Shown: positions 1 through 7,885, counted from the first letter of the stretch. The stretch: 56,058 bases of DNA from Oscillospiraceae bacterium (GCA_015065065.1 SVQX01000009.1:1-56058), one strand, 5' to 3'. The notes: a model not told the origin generated them from the letters alone. Program-made: numbers and translations.

Positions 1-36
1 AGAGGGTCATAGGTTCGAGCCCTATTGTTCCCACCA
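1..36 (+). tRNA. tRNA 3' end, probably tRNA-Val (partial)
   Basis: Only the T-arm, the acceptor 3' strand and an encoded CCA are inside the window. The T-loop TTCGAGC sits between TAGG and CCTA. The anticodon lies outside, so identity is an inference: the stretch AGAGGGTC before the T-arm matches the variable region of tRNA-Val(UAC) in Firmicutes, and Val often precedes Asp in their clusters. Confidence 0.75.
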
Positions 37-39
37 TAC

Positions 40-116
40 GGCCCGGTAGTTCAGTTGGTTAGAACGCTAGCCTGTCACGCTAGAGGTCAGGGGTTCGAGT
101 CCCCTTCGGGTCGCCA
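40..116 (+). tRNA. tRNA-Asp(GUC)
   Basis: Full cloverleaf of 77 nt with encoded CCA. The acceptor stem pairs GGCCCGG with TCGGGTC (two G-U pairs). The anticodon stem CTAGC/GCTAG encloses the loop CTGTCAC, anticodon GTC. T-loop TTCGAGT. It is 3 nt after the preceding tRNA, so the two are co-transcribed. Confidence 0.97.
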
Positions 117-162
117 CTTTTACTACATAAGTAGTATTTGGTCAGCAGTTACCTTGCTGTTT

Positions 163-238
163 GCCTCTGTAGCTCAGTTGGTAGAGCAGGGGACTGAAAA
201 TCCCCGTGTCGTTGGTTCGATTCCGACCGGAGGCACCA
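163..238 (+). tRNA. tRNA-Phe(GAA)
   Basis: A 76-nt cloverleaf with encoded CCA. The anticodon stem GGGGA/TCCCC encloses the loop CTGAAAA, anticodon GAA. Acceptor GCCTCTG pairs with the 3' strand ending CGGAGGC. It belongs to the same cluster as tRNA-Asp and tRNA-Gly. Confidence 0.97.
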
Positions 239-241
239 TAT

Positions 242-317
242 GCGGATTTAGCTCATTTGGTAGAGCGCGACCTTGCCAAGGTCGAGGTGGCGGGTTCGAG
301 CCCCGTAATCCGCTCCA
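242..317 (+). tRNA. tRNA-Gly(GCC)
   Basis: A 76-nt cloverleaf with acceptor GCGGATT/AATCCGC and encoded CCA. The anticodon stem CGACC/GGTCG encloses the loop TTGCCAA, anticodon GCC. It starts 3 nt after tRNA-Phe. Confidence 0.97.
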
Positions 318-320
318 CAA

Positions 321-360
321 AAACACGGGCACGGATGTAAAAAGGTTCGTACCCGTGTTT
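321..360 (+). other. Stem-loop between tRNA-Gly and tRNA-Cys
   Basis: AAACACGGG (321-329) pairs perfectly with CCCGTGTTT (352-360). No T-tract follows, so it is unlikely to be a full terminator. It may be a processing signal or a weak pause between the two tRNAs. The role is inferred. Confidence 0.55.
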
Positions 361-379
361 GATTTAGTAAACTTAATAC

Positions 380-454
380 GGCGCCATGGCCAAGTGGTAA
401 GGCACAGGTCTGCAAAACCTCTATCCCCCGGTTCAAATCCGGGTGGCGCCTCCA
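380..454 (+). tRNA. tRNA-Cys(GCA)
   Basis: A 75-nt cloverleaf with acceptor GGCGCCA/TGGCGCC and encoded CCA. The anticodon loop CTGCAAA gives anticodon GCA. It is the last tRNA of the cluster and is followed at once by a terminator. Confidence 0.97.
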
Positions 455-489
455 AAAAAGAAAAGTCGCGTAAGCGGCTTTTTCTTTTT
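455..489 (+). terminator. Terminator of the tRNA cluster
   Basis: The A-rich arm ending GTCGC and the arm starting GCGGC flank a GTAA loop and run into a T-rich tail. The arms are A-rich and T-rich outside the GC core, so it could work on both strands. Confidence 0.8.
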
Positions 490-594
490 GTACTATTCAC
501 TTTTCTCTAAATCTCCCACGCGGCTTTTCCAGAGAAGAGATAAGAGAGAAGAGAGAAAAGAAAAGGTAGTTTTTCTCCCTTTGGTCGAAAAGCA

Positions 595-624
595 TTGATT
601 TTTAGTTAAAAAATATGATATAAT
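595..624 (+). promoter_or_regulatory. Sigma-A-type promoter of the 648-992 gene
   Basis: TTGATT (595-600) and TATAAT (619-624) are 18 bp apart. An RBS-like GGAAAGGCGG lies 8 nt before the ATG at 648. Confidence 0.7.
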
Positions 625-647
625 GAAATCGGAAAGGCGGTAGAGAT

Positions 648-992
648 ATGAAAAAATTATTTTTTGCCCTTGCTTGTGCCGTGGCTTATGCAACTTTCTT
701 GGGTATGGGATTGGAATGCTTGTTTAATTTGTTGGGACTAACCATGGCTATCTCACTAGACGGTGCGGTAGTAACAAAGCAATATCCAAGATTTATTCCG
801 TTTTGCATCCTTGCAGGCTTTGTAGCTTTAGCTGCATTAGTAGCAATCTTCATTTTTAATTTAAAGGTATCTGAAAAATATAGTTTTACTAAAAAAATTT
901 GGTGGATGCAAATGATTATCGCGGTCATTATTTCTTTGCCAATGATAAAGGCTTGGGAAATGTTATTTGAATTTTTGCAAAAAACGTTTTGA
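648..992 (+). CDS. Small three-helix membrane protein, unknown function
   Basis: The protein has 114 residues and I recognise no family. It begins with a hydrophobic helix (about residues 3-25) that could be a signal anchor, followed by helices near 47-70 and 82-103, with Lys-rich connecting segments. It has its own promoter and a good Shine-Dalgarno sequence before the ATG. Its base composition is more AT-rich than the genes downstream, which may point to a different history. It sits alone between the tRNA cluster and a GH43 gene with a separate promoter. That the gene is real is fairly sure; its function is unknown. Confidence 0.7.
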   Translation: MKKLFFALACAVAYATFLGMGLECLFNLLGLTMAISLDGAVVTKQYPRFIPFCILAGFVALAALVAIFIFNLKVSEKYSFTKKIWWMQMIIAVIISLPMIKAWEMLFEFLQKTF

Positions 993-1045
993 TTGAACAT
1001 TTATCATAAAAATTATTTCATATCCGGCATAAGCCGAATATTTAC

Positions 1046-1074
1046 TTGACAAGTCTCTCCTTCTATTATATAAT
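1046..1074 (+). promoter_or_regulatory. Consensus sigma-A promoter of the GH43 gene
   Basis: TTGACA (1046-1051) and TATAAT (1069-1074) are separated by 17 bp, a perfect consensus. An RBS-like AGAAAGGCGGTG follows before the ATG at 1099. Confidence 0.9.
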
Positions 1075-1098
1075 TATGACAAGAAAGGCGGTGAAAAT

Positions 1099-1947
1099 AT
1101 GAGAAAAGAACAAATCAACATACGCGATCCTTTTGTGGTATATGAAAACGGCAAATATTATCTCTACGGCTCAAGAGCAAAGAACTTTGGTTGTAACACC
1201 GGTGGCTTTGACGTTTATATTTCCGACGATTTGACAAATTGGAGCGAGCCTGTCGAGTGCTTTGGCTCCGAACAATACGGCTTGAACAGATTTGCTAATT
1301 GGGCGCCCGAGGTTCATAAATATAAAGGGAAATACTATATGCTTGCTACCTTTACTCAGGAAAACGGCTTGCGCGGCACGTATTCTCTGGTCTCCGACAG
1401 TTTGACGGGACCCTTCACCCCTCACAGCAAGGGCGCGCTTACACCAAACGAGTGGGAATGCCTTGACGGAACTCTGTACGTGGACGAGTCGGGTGTGCCG
1501 TATTTGGTATTCTGTCACGAGCATACACAGATTACAGACGGAACGATGTGCTACGTAAGGTTAAATGAGACCTTGGATTCTGCGCAGGGTGAGGCGGTCA
1601 CTATGTTCGCTGCGTCCTCGCATCCTTTGGTGGGCCCGGTGGGGCGCGGCCACTTTGTGACGGACGGACCTTTTATGTACCGTTCAAAAACGGGAGAGCT
1701 TTTTATGATATGGTCGTCATTTATCAATGGAAATTACGCGGAGCTGGTCGTGAAATTCAAGGACGGAAAGCTGGGACTTAAATTTGAGCATCTTGAGCCG
1801 CTGCTTGACAACGACGGCGGACACGGTATGATATTTTCTGATGAGGAAAAAACTTATTTTACCTACCACACACCAAATACCGGACTTTGTGAGCGTCCCG
1901 AATTTCGTGTTGTAGAGGATAAGGGTGATTCTATCGGTATAATATGA
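1099..1947 (+). CDS. Glycoside hydrolase family 43 protein (arabinanase/xylosidase type)
   Basis: GH43 enzymes are five-bladed beta-propellers that remove arabinose or xylose from plant polysaccharides. The 282-residue protein opens with the family start NIRDPFV, whose Asp is the expected general base. It continues with the blade motif YYLYGS, the inner motif APEVHKYKGKYYML, a DGTLYVDE segment and DGPFMYR, where the later acidic residues of the active site are expected. There is no signal peptide, so it should act in the cytoplasm on imported oligosaccharides. It is slightly short for the family and has no carbohydrate-binding module. It is a single-gene unit with a consensus promoter and its own terminator. 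The exact substrate cannot be read from the sequence. Confidence 0.88.
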   Translation: MRKEQINIRDPFVVYENGKYYLYGSRAKNFGCNTGGFDVYISDDLTNWSEPVECFGSEQYGLNRFANWAPEVHKYKGKYYMLATFTQENGLRGTYSLVSDSLTGPFTPHSKGALTPNEWECLDGTLYVDESGVPYLVFCHEHTQITDGTMCYVRLNETLDSAQGEAVTMFAASSHPLVGPVGRGHFVTDGPFMYRSKTGELFMIWSSFINGNYAELVVKFKDGKLGLKFEHLEPLLDNDGGHGMIFSDEEKTYFTYHTPNTGLCERPEFRVVEDKGDSIGII

Positions 1948-1975
1948 TCAAGCGCCCAATGGGGATGCGCACTAA

Positions 1976-2010
1976 AGGACAGAGAATTTACGTTCTCTGT
2001 CCTCTTTTTT
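1976..2010 (+). terminator. Rho-independent terminator after the GH43 gene
   Basis: AGGACAGAGAA and TTCTCTGTCCT form an 11-bp perfect stem with a 6-nt loop, followed by CTTTTTTT. Confidence 0.93.
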
Positions 2011-2119
2011 ATCCGAGCCGCAGCTCGTATATGCCGTAATATAACAGCAGTATCTGTACGCCAAAAATCGACATATAATGTAATGATGCTTCACCAAAAT
2101 TCACAAAGGAGGTAATTTT

Positions 2120-3553
2120 ATGAGCAGACAAAATCCGTTTATGCGAGGTAACAACGATCGTTATTGTAATAACTGTCAAAATGATTGTCAGAACAGCTGC
2201 AACGATCAGCCGCCTTGCTGGGATGAATGTGATGATTGTAACGATAAGGATAAAAATCCGTGCGTGGTTTGCCCTCCGGGTCCCGAAGGTCCTCAAGGTC
2301 CTGCGGGTCCGCGAGGTCCTATTGGTCCTCAAGGTCCTGCGGGTCCGCGAGGCGCTGCCGGTCCGCAAGGTCCGATCGGTCCGCGAGGTCCTGCAGGACC
2401 TCAAGGTCAAAGAGGTGAAACAGGATTACCCGGTCCGCAGGGTCCTGCCGGAGCGCCGGGGGCGCAAGGACCCATTGGCGCACAAGGTCCGGCGGGTGAC
2501 GTAGGCCCGACAGGTCCGCAGGGTCCCATGGGCGAAACCGGTGCGCAAGGTCCGCAAGGTCCTGTCGGCGCTCAAGGCCCTGCGGGTGATGTAGGTCCCG
2601 CGGGTCCTCAAGGCCCTGCAGGCGCAGTCGGTCCTGTCGGCCCGCAGGGTCCCGTTGGTCCTCAAGGCCCAGCCGGTGACACGGGTGCGCAAGGCCCACA
2701 GGGTCCCGTAGGTGAAACAGGTCCAATCGGTCCGCAAGGTCCCGTTGGCGAGGTCGGTCCCATTGGTCCGCAGGGTCCGCAAGGACTTCAAGGAGTCCCA
2801 GGCCCTCAGGGAATCCAAGGTGATGTCGGTCCAATAGGTCCTGCAGGCCCTCAAGGCGCTACCGGACCTGTTGGTCCGCAGGGTCCAATCGGTCCGCAGG
2901 GTCCCGCAGGTGATATCGGTCCCGTAGGACCTCAAGGTCCCGCAGGTGTGGCGGGTCCAATTGGTCCTCAAGGCCCCGCAGGTCCTCAAGGCCCTGCGGG
3001 TGACACGGGCCCCGTCGGTCCGCAAGGTCCTGCGGGTGCTATGGGAGCGGTAGGTCCACAAGGACCTGTCGGTCCGCAGGGACCTGCGGGCGATACAGGT
3101 GCGCAGGGACCGCAGGGGCTTCCCGGCGGCGTGTTGAGCTATGCTGATTTCTATGCATTGATGCCGCCCGATAACTCGGCAACCGTTGCTCCCGGAACCG
3201 ACGTCAGCTTTCCTCAAAACGGTCCGATAGCCAATACGAATATCGGACGTCTCGGTCCGTCATCCTTCAATCTCGGTCCTATCGGAACCTATCAAATCCT
3301 ATTTCAAGTAAGTGTTACCGAGGCGGGACAGTTGATTTTGACCTTGAACGGTCAGGATTTAGCCTATACTGTTGCAGGTCGCGCTACGGGAACGTCGCAG
3401 ATCGTAGGAATGGCTGTGGTAACTACCACGGCGGTCAACTCGATTTTGACGGTACGCAATCCCGCAGGCAACGCCGTCGCGCTTACCGTTACCTCCCTTG
3501 CAGGCGGAACCCGCCCCGTGTCCGCGCATCTTGTTATCACACAGATCGGATAA
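2120..3553 (+). CDS. Collagen-like protein with BclA-type C-terminal domain
   Basis: The 477-residue protein has three parts. Residues 1-52 are Cys-, Asn- and Asp-rich, with about ten Cys and no signal peptide. Residues about 53-336 are near-perfect Gly-X-Y triplets, rich in GPQGPAG and GPIGPQG. The last ~130 residues form a compact domain containing [18 protein letters not shown] and ending [13 protein letters not shown], the fold seen at the tip of the Bacillus exosporium protein BclA. Proteins of this type form trimeric filaments on spores. The Cys-rich N-terminus would suit cross-linking or metal binding in a coat layer, but this is inferred. It has a strong RBS (AAAGGAGG) and its own terminator. 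The upstream region has no convincing -35; a CATATAAT box near 2070-2077 could belong to a sporulation sigma factor. Confidence 0.93.
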   Translation: MSRQNPFMRGNNDRYCNNCQNDCQNSCNDQPPCWDECDDCNDKDKNPCVVCPPGPEGPQGPAGPRGPIGPQGPAGPRGAAGPQGPIGPRGPAGPQGQRGETGLPGPQGPAGAPGAQGPIGAQGPAGDVGPTGPQGPMGETGAQGPQGPVGAQGPAGDVGPAGPQGPAGAVGPVGPQGPVGPQGPAGDTGAQGPQGPVGETGPIGPQGPVGEVGPIGPQGPQGLQGVPGPQGIQGDVGPIGPAGPQGATGPVGPQGPIGPQGPAGDIGPVGPQGPAGVAGPIGPQGPAGPQGPAGDTGPVGPQGPAGAMGAVGPQGPVGPQGPAGDTGAQGPQGLPGGVLSYADFYALMPPDNSATVAPGTDVSFPQNGPIANTNIGRLGPSSFNLGPIGTYQILFQVSVTEAGQLILTLNGQDLAYTVAGRATGTSQIVGMAVVTTTAVNSILTVRNPAGNAVALTVTSLAGGTRPVSAHLVITQIG

Positions 3554-3597
3554 TTTATAAGCAACGCTTGTTGATTTGCCGGTATTGAATCTTAAAG

Positions 3598-3639
3598 CCC
3601 CTATAACGCTCTGCGGTGCGGAGTGTTATAGGGGTTTTC
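3598..3639 (+). terminator. Terminator of the collagen-like gene
   Basis: CCCCTATAAC (3598-3607) pairs with GTTATAGGGG (3625-3634), followed by TTTTCT. Confidence 0.92.
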
Positions 3640-3688
3640 TCCGACAATGAGCTTTTTGCAAAATAATATTTACTATCGTAAAAATATA

Positions 3689-3717
3689 TTGACAAAAGGT
3701 AAAGTTTGTGCTATAAT
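3689..3717 (+). promoter_or_regulatory. Consensus sigma-A promoter of the XRE-type gene
   Basis: TTGACA (3689-3694) and TATAAT (3712-3717) have a 17-bp spacer. The RBS AGAAAGGAAGGTGG precedes the ATG at 3743. Confidence 0.9.
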
Positions 3718-3742
3718 AAATTGTAGAAAGGAAGGTGGCAAT

Positions 3743-4357
3743 ATGTATATTGATTATTCAAAACTTTGGAAGCTGTTGGCGGAGAAGGGCATTTCCAAAT
3801 CCGATTTGACGGAGCTGACGGGACTTAGTTCGCGGATAATTGCCAAGCTTGCCAAAAACGAGACCGTAACGACAGATACCGTTGCCCGAATATGCACGGC
3901 GCTTTCCTGCGACGTGGGCGACATCATGGAATGCTCTAATGAAAGCTCCCTGTCACTCTACAATTATGCCCGTACCTTCGGAGAGCTTATTGAGGAAAAT
4001 GACGGTGTCAAAAAGATAGGCTTTACCTTTAAGGGGCAAAAATACGCAATTTATTTTACCAAAAAGGCGGCGACCAAGGCAACCCGAATTTACTGCGAAG
4101 CGGACAATACAGTCTATTGGGAGCAATCCTATATAATGGGGGGAATATGTACTCCGACCGTCGTTAAAAGCACGCTTGTGAAGCCCGAGCGGGGGACGGA
4201 TGAAATCGCTATCGTTGTAATAAAAGGAAAACCGTCTGTTATCACGGGGCTTGACGAGGGGATATGGGTTTCCGCCAAGAAGGGAATTTTGCAAGGCTCA
4301 AAGGATATTTTCGTAATGTCGGAGGCGGTTTTCAAGCTGTTCGCTCCCAAAATTTGA
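3743..4357 (+). CDS. XRE-family (HTH_26/YozG-type) regulator with unknown C-terminal domain
   Basis: Residues 1-67 form a helix-turn-helix of the short Cro/C1 type: the start YSKLWKLLAEKGISKSDL, the recognition region LSSRIIAKLAKNE, and the ending VARICTALSCDVGDIM, which is typical of HTH_26 proteins. The remaining ~135 residues are an alpha/beta domain I do not recognise, with IGFTFKGQKYAIYF near its start. I chose the ATG at 3743 because a strong RBS precedes it and the HTH begins there; a longer frame starts upstream but would run through the promoter. The gene stands alone with a consensus promoter, just upstream of the first MerR-type promoter. Targets are unknown. Confidence 0.85.
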   Translation: MYIDYSKLWKLLAEKGISKSDLTELTGLSSRIIAKLAKNETVTTDTVARICTALSCDVGDIMECSNESSLSLYNYARTFGELIEENDGVKKIGFTFKGQKYAIYFTKKAATKATRIYCEADNTVYWEQSYIMGGICTPTVVKSTLVKPERGTDEIAIVVIKGKPSVITGLDEGIWVSAKKGILQGSKDIFVMSEAVFKLFAPKI

Positions 4358-4414
4358 GTTGGTCGTATCAGCTCGTTTGCTGAAAAGCCGCAGTGTCAAA
4401 TTGTTTTAAAAATA

Positions 4415-4445
4415 TTGACTTTTACCCTACGTAAAAGTTTATAAT
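4415..4445 (+). promoter_or_regulatory. MerR-type promoter/operator, copy A
   Basis: TTGACT (4415-4420) and TATAAT (4440-4445) are 19 bp apart. The spacer holds the dyad ACTTTTAC-CCTAC-GTAAAAGT (4418-4438). Long spacers with a central dyad are characteristic of MerR-activated promoters. The site drives the 4469-5272 gene and is nearly identical to the copies at 5714, 7928, 9901 and 14163. Confidence 0.85.
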
Positions 4446-4468
4446 GAGGGCAGAACGGAGGTATAGAA

Positions 4469-5272
4469 ATGTTCTTGACTAAAAAATCGATTGTGAAAAT
4501 ATTGCTCTTGGCGGGAATTTATTTTGTCTTGGGCAGCGGCTGTATTGCAGCTGCGATAGTGTTTGTGAGCCTTGGAATTGAGGCGAACCTTCTGTTTTGG
4601 CTTGGCGGGATCGCGTATGCACTTGAAGCTCCCTTGATACTATTTGGACGTTATGCCGAGGGCAAGGGTGAGTGGATAAATCGAGGAAACCGATTGGTTC
4701 GCAACGAGTTGAAGCCTGCGGAATTTATCAAGGAGTATGAGCTTTTAAGGGATACAAAGGATCTTGTTGTTAACAAGCCGAGCCTTGAGGTCTTACAGCT
4801 AGTGGCGATTGCATACGATTCTCTGAATGACCGTGAAAATGCTCTTGCTACGGCTGACGAGATGATCGCCGTTGCGGGAGAAAAAAAGAAGGCGTATGCC
4901 AATCTTGTAAAGGTATCCCTGTTGTTCTCGTACAAGAAAACAGAGGAGGCGGAAAAGCTTTTTGAGGAAACCCAAAGGCTGAAGCTCAATTTCGTTTGTA
5001 CGGCGCTCGTCGACGCGATTTTAAAAAGCGACCGCGCCATGGCGATGGGGGATTATAAGCTGGCGGAAGCGCGCAATCTCAAAATATTGGAGCAAACGTT
5101 TCCAAAGCTTGATAATTTAGGAAAGCTGCTCGTTCACTACGGGCTGGGTGAGGTTTACGAGAACTTACAAGATAACGAAAAAGCGGTACTGCATTATCAG
5201 TATTGTGTGGAACACGGCGGGGAGACTGCCATTAAAGAATCGGCACGGGCTGCCATAGATAACCTGCGGTAA
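4469..5272 (+). CDS. Membrane-anchored TPR-like protein, predicted MerR-regulon member
   Basis: A 267-residue protein. Two hydrophobic helices lie near residues 8-33 and 38-60, followed by a ~200-residue soluble part made of paired helices of TPR type. The clearest repeats are near residues 105-135 (VAIAYDSLNDRENALATADE) and at the C-terminus (YGLGEVYENLQDNEKAVLHY). The N-terminal hairpin topology places the helical domain in the cytoplasm. Its promoter carries the MerR-type dyad, which links it to the regulator at 14216. A frameshifted small membrane gene follows 18 nt later, probably in the same transcript. I know no specific function; a scaffold role is only a guess. Confidence 0.8.
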   Translation: MFLTKKSIVKILLLAGIYFVLGSGCIAAAIVFVSLGIEANLLFWLGGIAYALEAPLILFGRYAEGKGEWINRGNRLVRNELKPAEFIKEYELLRDTKDLVVNKPSLEVLQLVAIAYDSLNDRENALATADEMIAVAGEKKKAYANLVKVSLLFSYKKTEEAEKLFEETQRLKLNFVCTALVDAILKSDRAMAMGDYKLAEARNLKILEQTFPKLDNLGKLLVHYGLGEVYENLQDNEKAVLHYQYCVEHGGETAIKESARAAIDNLR

Positions 5273-5290
5273 AACGGAAGGAGGCAGGCT

Positions 5291-5658
5291 GTGAAGGATA
5301 CAAAGGATAAAACGACATCTGTTATATTTCTGTGTACCATGATAGGGCTTCTTGTAATTTCGGTCTTGTGTTTCCTCGGCGTGCACGAAAAAATGCTGCA
5401 GACCGATTCCCTTGATCCGTCCGAGAGCGAATATCCGATATTGTAGGGGGCACTGCAGTCTTTGCATGCTTAGCCCTGATGATTATTGGCGCGGTGGTGG
5501 AGCTGTTTATTTCCGTGGCGGGTGCGATCGTTTCGTGGGCAAGTGTAAAGCTGGCTTATAACAAGGTGATAAAAGCCGTATCCGTTTCTTTTCTCGTTTT
5601 TTATTTTTCCGTATCGATCATGTGCGCGGGATGCGTTATCATGGTCTTGACGATTTAA
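5291..5658 (+). pseudogene. Frameshifted small multi-helix membrane protein
   Basis: A GTG start at 5291 after GGAAGGAGG opens a 51-codon frame (start KDTKDKTTSVIFLC) with one membrane helix, closing at TAG 5444-5446. The next frame continues without a break in hydrophobic sense as TAVFACLALMIIGAVVELFI, then SWASVKLAYNKV and a third helix, to TAA 5656-5658. Restoring one G near CCGATATT (about 5434) would join them into one protein of roughly 122 residues with three or four helices. Alternatives are two short overlapping genes (5291-5446 and 5479-5658) or an assembly error. It lies in the transcript of the MerR-regulated gene upstream. Confidence 0.6.
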
Positions 5659-5713
5659 GGTGCAGATGGCGTGCCTCCAAGGCGTGTCAATGTAAAATTG
5701 TTTTTGAAAAGTA

Positions 5714-5743
5714 TTGACTTTACCCTACGTAAAAGTTTATAAT
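5714..5743 (+). promoter_or_regulatory. MerR-type promoter/operator, copy B (18-bp spacer)
   Basis: TTGACT (5714-5719) and TATAAT (5738-5743) with ACTTTAC-CCTAC-GTAAAAGT between them. Compared with the other four copies, one T is missing from the left arm, so the spacer is 18 rather than 19 bp. It drives the DUF4234-type gene at 5801. Confidence 0.82.
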
Positions 5744-5800
5744 AATGACGGAAGGGCGGCGGATACGGTAAAGCGCCGCGGTGTATAAAAGGAGATTAGT

Positions 5801-6262
5801 ATGCCATACCCATATTCTTATGACTACGAAGCACAACGAAAAGAGAAGGAACGCAAGCCCGTAAAGCTGAAAACAGACAGAAAAATGTGGAAGCTGATGC
5901 TTTTGAACGTTTTAACTCTCAGTATATACACTATTGTATTTTTCATTCCGTTTTCTTTTGACCTCGATAAGATAGCCCCTTTGAGCAAGAAGCAGATGAA
6001 TTTTATATGGGCGTATTTTCTGTCTTTGTTTACATTTAGTATCGTAATTGATATCTGGCATTATCAGACGGCAAGCAGGGTGGAGGAAGCACTTCAGATG
6101 CGGAATATAGATTATGATTTTAGCACGGGCGACTTTTGGAAATGGTTTGTGCTTGGCTCGTTTATTCTTGTTGGACCGCTGGTTTATTTCCACAAGCTTT
6201 GTAAGGCAATGAATCTTCTCTGCGAGGATTACAATAAAAATCCCGTAGTCGTTGAAGCATAA
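5801..6262 (+). CDS. DUF4234-type membrane protein, predicted MerR-regulon member
   Basis: A 153-residue protein with a charged, Lys-rich N-terminus (residues 1-28) and three or four hydrophobic helices. It carries the pattern LNVLTLSIYTIVFF, which resembles the (L)TLGIYxIYW signature of DUF4234 proteins, and a second similar hairpin in the C-terminal half. The family has no known biochemical function. The RBS AAAGGAG precedes the ATG by 6 nt. The MerR-type promoter lies 58 nt upstream, and the 6280 gene follows 17 nt after the stop, so the two probably form an operon. Confidence 0.8.
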   Translation: MPYPYSYDYEAQRKEKERKPVKLKTDRKMWKLMLLNVLTLSIYTIVFFIPFSFDLDKIAPLSKKQMNFIWAYFLSLFTFSIVIDIWHYQTASRVEEALQMRNIDYDFSTGDFWKWFVLGSFILVGPLVYFHKLCKAMNLLCEDYNKNPVVVEA

Positions 6263-6279
6263 CACCAAAAAGGAGAAAA

Positions 6280-6645
6280 ATGATGAAAAAATTTGAAGAA
6301 TTACTCTTGATCGCCGAGAATGGCCTGCGCGCTGTCACTCCCGAGCGTTACACTCAGGTGGTTGTGCTGCGTTCCGATAACGGATATGTATGCCATGCAG
6401 TTATCATGGACGCGCTTTCAAAAGAGAATACGGCGGAGCGTCGGTTGATAAATGAATTGAAAGAGAACAGTGCCACGTTGGTAGCGGAGATAGTATGCAT
6501 GTGGGCGGACGGAGGCGTGGACCTGCCTTCGCATGATCTCAGAAAAATGCTTTGTGATTGCAACAGCGGTAACGAGAATGCGAAAATGCTACTGCAAGGG
6601 GAAAGTGGATATATCACAAAGACGGTTGGGCAGACAATGTGTTAA
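6280..6645 (+). CDS. Hypothetical cytoplasmic protein
   Basis: A 121-residue soluble protein (119-120 if the second ATG at 6283 is used). No signal peptide or membrane segment. The sequence reads as a mix of helices and strands, with TQVVVLRSDNGYVCHAVIMD as a strand-rich centre and a Cys/Asn-rich DCNSGNENAK near the C-terminus. I recognise no family. The RBS AAAGGAG precedes the double ATG, and it is probably co-transcribed with the DUF4234-type gene. A weak terminator follows. Confidence 0.65.
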   Translation: MMKKFEELLLIAENGLRAVTPERYTQVVVLRSDNGYVCHAVIMDALSKENTAERRLINELKENSATLVAEIVCMWADGGVDLPSHDLRKMLCDCNSGNENAKMLLQGESGYITKTVGQTMC

Positions 6646-6674
6646 ATATATATTTGCACCAAGGCTGACACGGT

Positions 6675-6709
6675 AGGGCGGGGGTTTATCTCCCGCCGCT
6701 TTGTTTTTG
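6675..6709 (+). terminator. Probable terminator after the 6280 gene
   Basis: GGCGGG and CCCGCC form a short GC stem with a loop of about 9 nt, followed by GCTTTGTTTTT. Confidence 0.65.
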
Positions 6710-6751
6710 TCGCTTCTTTTCAACCAAAAACCGACAAAATTCAAAATCGTA

Positions 6752-6780
6752 TTGCAAAATGCTTTAAGTCATGGTATAAT
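6752..6780 (+). promoter_or_regulatory. Sigma-A-type promoter of the glycosyltransferase gene
   Basis: TTGCAA (6752-6757) and TATAAT (6775-6780) are 17 bp apart. Confidence 0.75.
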
Positions 6781-6811
6781 AAAAAATGACAATTCAATGG
6801 AGGATATATTT

Positions 6812-7885
6812 ATGGCAAAACCGTTTTTCAGTATAGTAGTTCCCGTTTATAAGCTGGACGAGGTGTTTTTCAAGGAATGTATGAGCAGTATTTTGTCGCA
6901 GACGTTTGGCGACCTTGAGGTGATACTCGTGGATGACGGAAGCCCCGACAGCTGCGGACAGCTTTGCGACGAATTTGCGGCGGCTGACAGCCGTGTCCGC
7001 GTGATACATCAGGAAAATCAAGGCGTTTCGGCTGCAAGAAACAACGCTATCAAGGCGGCAACGGCGGATTGGATAATGTGCGTCGACGGCGACGACTGGA
7101 TTGAGCTGAACACCTGCGAGATACTCCACGACCACCTGCAAAAGCAGGACTGCGATATCTTGATGTTCCGTATGCTGCGCGAGTCAAACGGAAAGGGAAC
7201 AGTCCTTGAATGCGGTCTTGAGCATAAGGACGTGTATGATTTGAGCATCCCGTCCGAGCGTGAGTATTTGTATCGCCGCGTTATGGGCGTTTCGGTGGAT
7301 CAGAAGAGCTACAGCCCTGTTTACTATTCCTGCGACAAGGTATATAAGCGCTCCATGCTTGTCGAAAACGGCATAGAATATCCCGTCGGACTTCCAAAGA
7401 GCGAGGACAAGGTGTTTATCTGCCAATGCTTTGAAAAGGTGACAGCTCTGCATCACATCAACGACGCGCTGTATCATTACAGAACCAACGAGAGCAGTGT
7501 GTGCCATCGCTATTCGTCAAATCTTGACAGCGCGAGAATGCAGCTTGCGGAGGTGCTTTTGCCTATTGCCAAGCGCATGGATGCGGAATTGGCGGAGCTG
7601 TTCGGCGACCCTTCGTATCACAAGATCTCGGACGATTACACCCGCTTTATATTTGGAACGATAACCGACGTTCTGTATCTGAAATATTACCACAAGGACA
7701 ATCCCGACCGTCGCGGTCGCAGAAGGGCGGCGCTCAGGCTCTTGAAGACCGAGCCGTTCAAGTCGGTGATCAAGGATGTTCCGTATTCCTCGCTGTCGTC
7801 CTTCTCCAAGCTTAAGAAATTCATGTTGAGTCACGGCTTGGTTTCCACCTTCTGCGTTTTGAGCATGATGATGAGAAAGGTTTGA
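6812..7885 (+). CDS. Family 2 glycosyltransferase
   Basis: A 357-residue GT-A enzyme that should transfer a sugar from a nucleotide-sugar donor, probably for surface polysaccharide or glycoprotein. The first ~110 residues carry the family marks: FSIVVPVYKLDEVFF at the start, VILVDDGSPDSCG (nucleotide binding), the stretch NQGVSAARNNAI, and DGDDW, which holds the metal-binding DxD. The C-terminal half is helical and typical of EpsJ-like transferases; there is no clear membrane helix. The ATG at 6812 follows GGAGG and begins exactly where the domain does; a longer frame from 6701 would cross the promoter. It is a single gene and has no MerR-type operator, although its neighbours do. Confidence 0.9.
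   Translation: MAKPFFSIVVPVYKLDEVFFKECMSSILSQTFGDLEVILVDDGSPDSCGQLCDEFAAADSRVRVIHQENQGVSAARNNAIKAATADWIMCVDGDDWIELNTCEILHDHLQKQDCDILMFRMLRESNGKGTVLECGLEHKDVYDLSIPSEREYLYRRVMGVSVDQKSYSPVYYSCDKVYKRSMLVENGIEYPVGLPKSEDKVFICQCFEKVTALHHINDALYHYRTNESSVCHRYSSNLDSARMQLAEVLLPIAKRMDAELAELFGDPSYHKISDDYTRFIFGTITDVLYLKYYHKDNPDRRGRRRAALRLLKTEPFKSVIKDVPYSSLSSFSKLKKFMLSHGLVSTFCVLSMMMRKV

Noticed and set aside
25..510. 161-codon frame through the tRNA cluster
   Set aside because: It runs across four complete tRNA genes; the apparent protein is tRNA sequence in translation.
2009..3217. Long minus-strand frames opposite the collagen-like gene
   Set aside because: They mirror the Gly-X-Y repeat (repeated Arg-Thr-Leu and Asp-Arg patterns), have no RBS and change frame with the repeat; the plus-strand protein is clearly real.
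3689..3717. Sixth member of the MerR-type promoter set (contains GGTAAAGT)
   Set aside because: Spacer is 17 bp and the dyad is absent; an ordinary consensus promoter.
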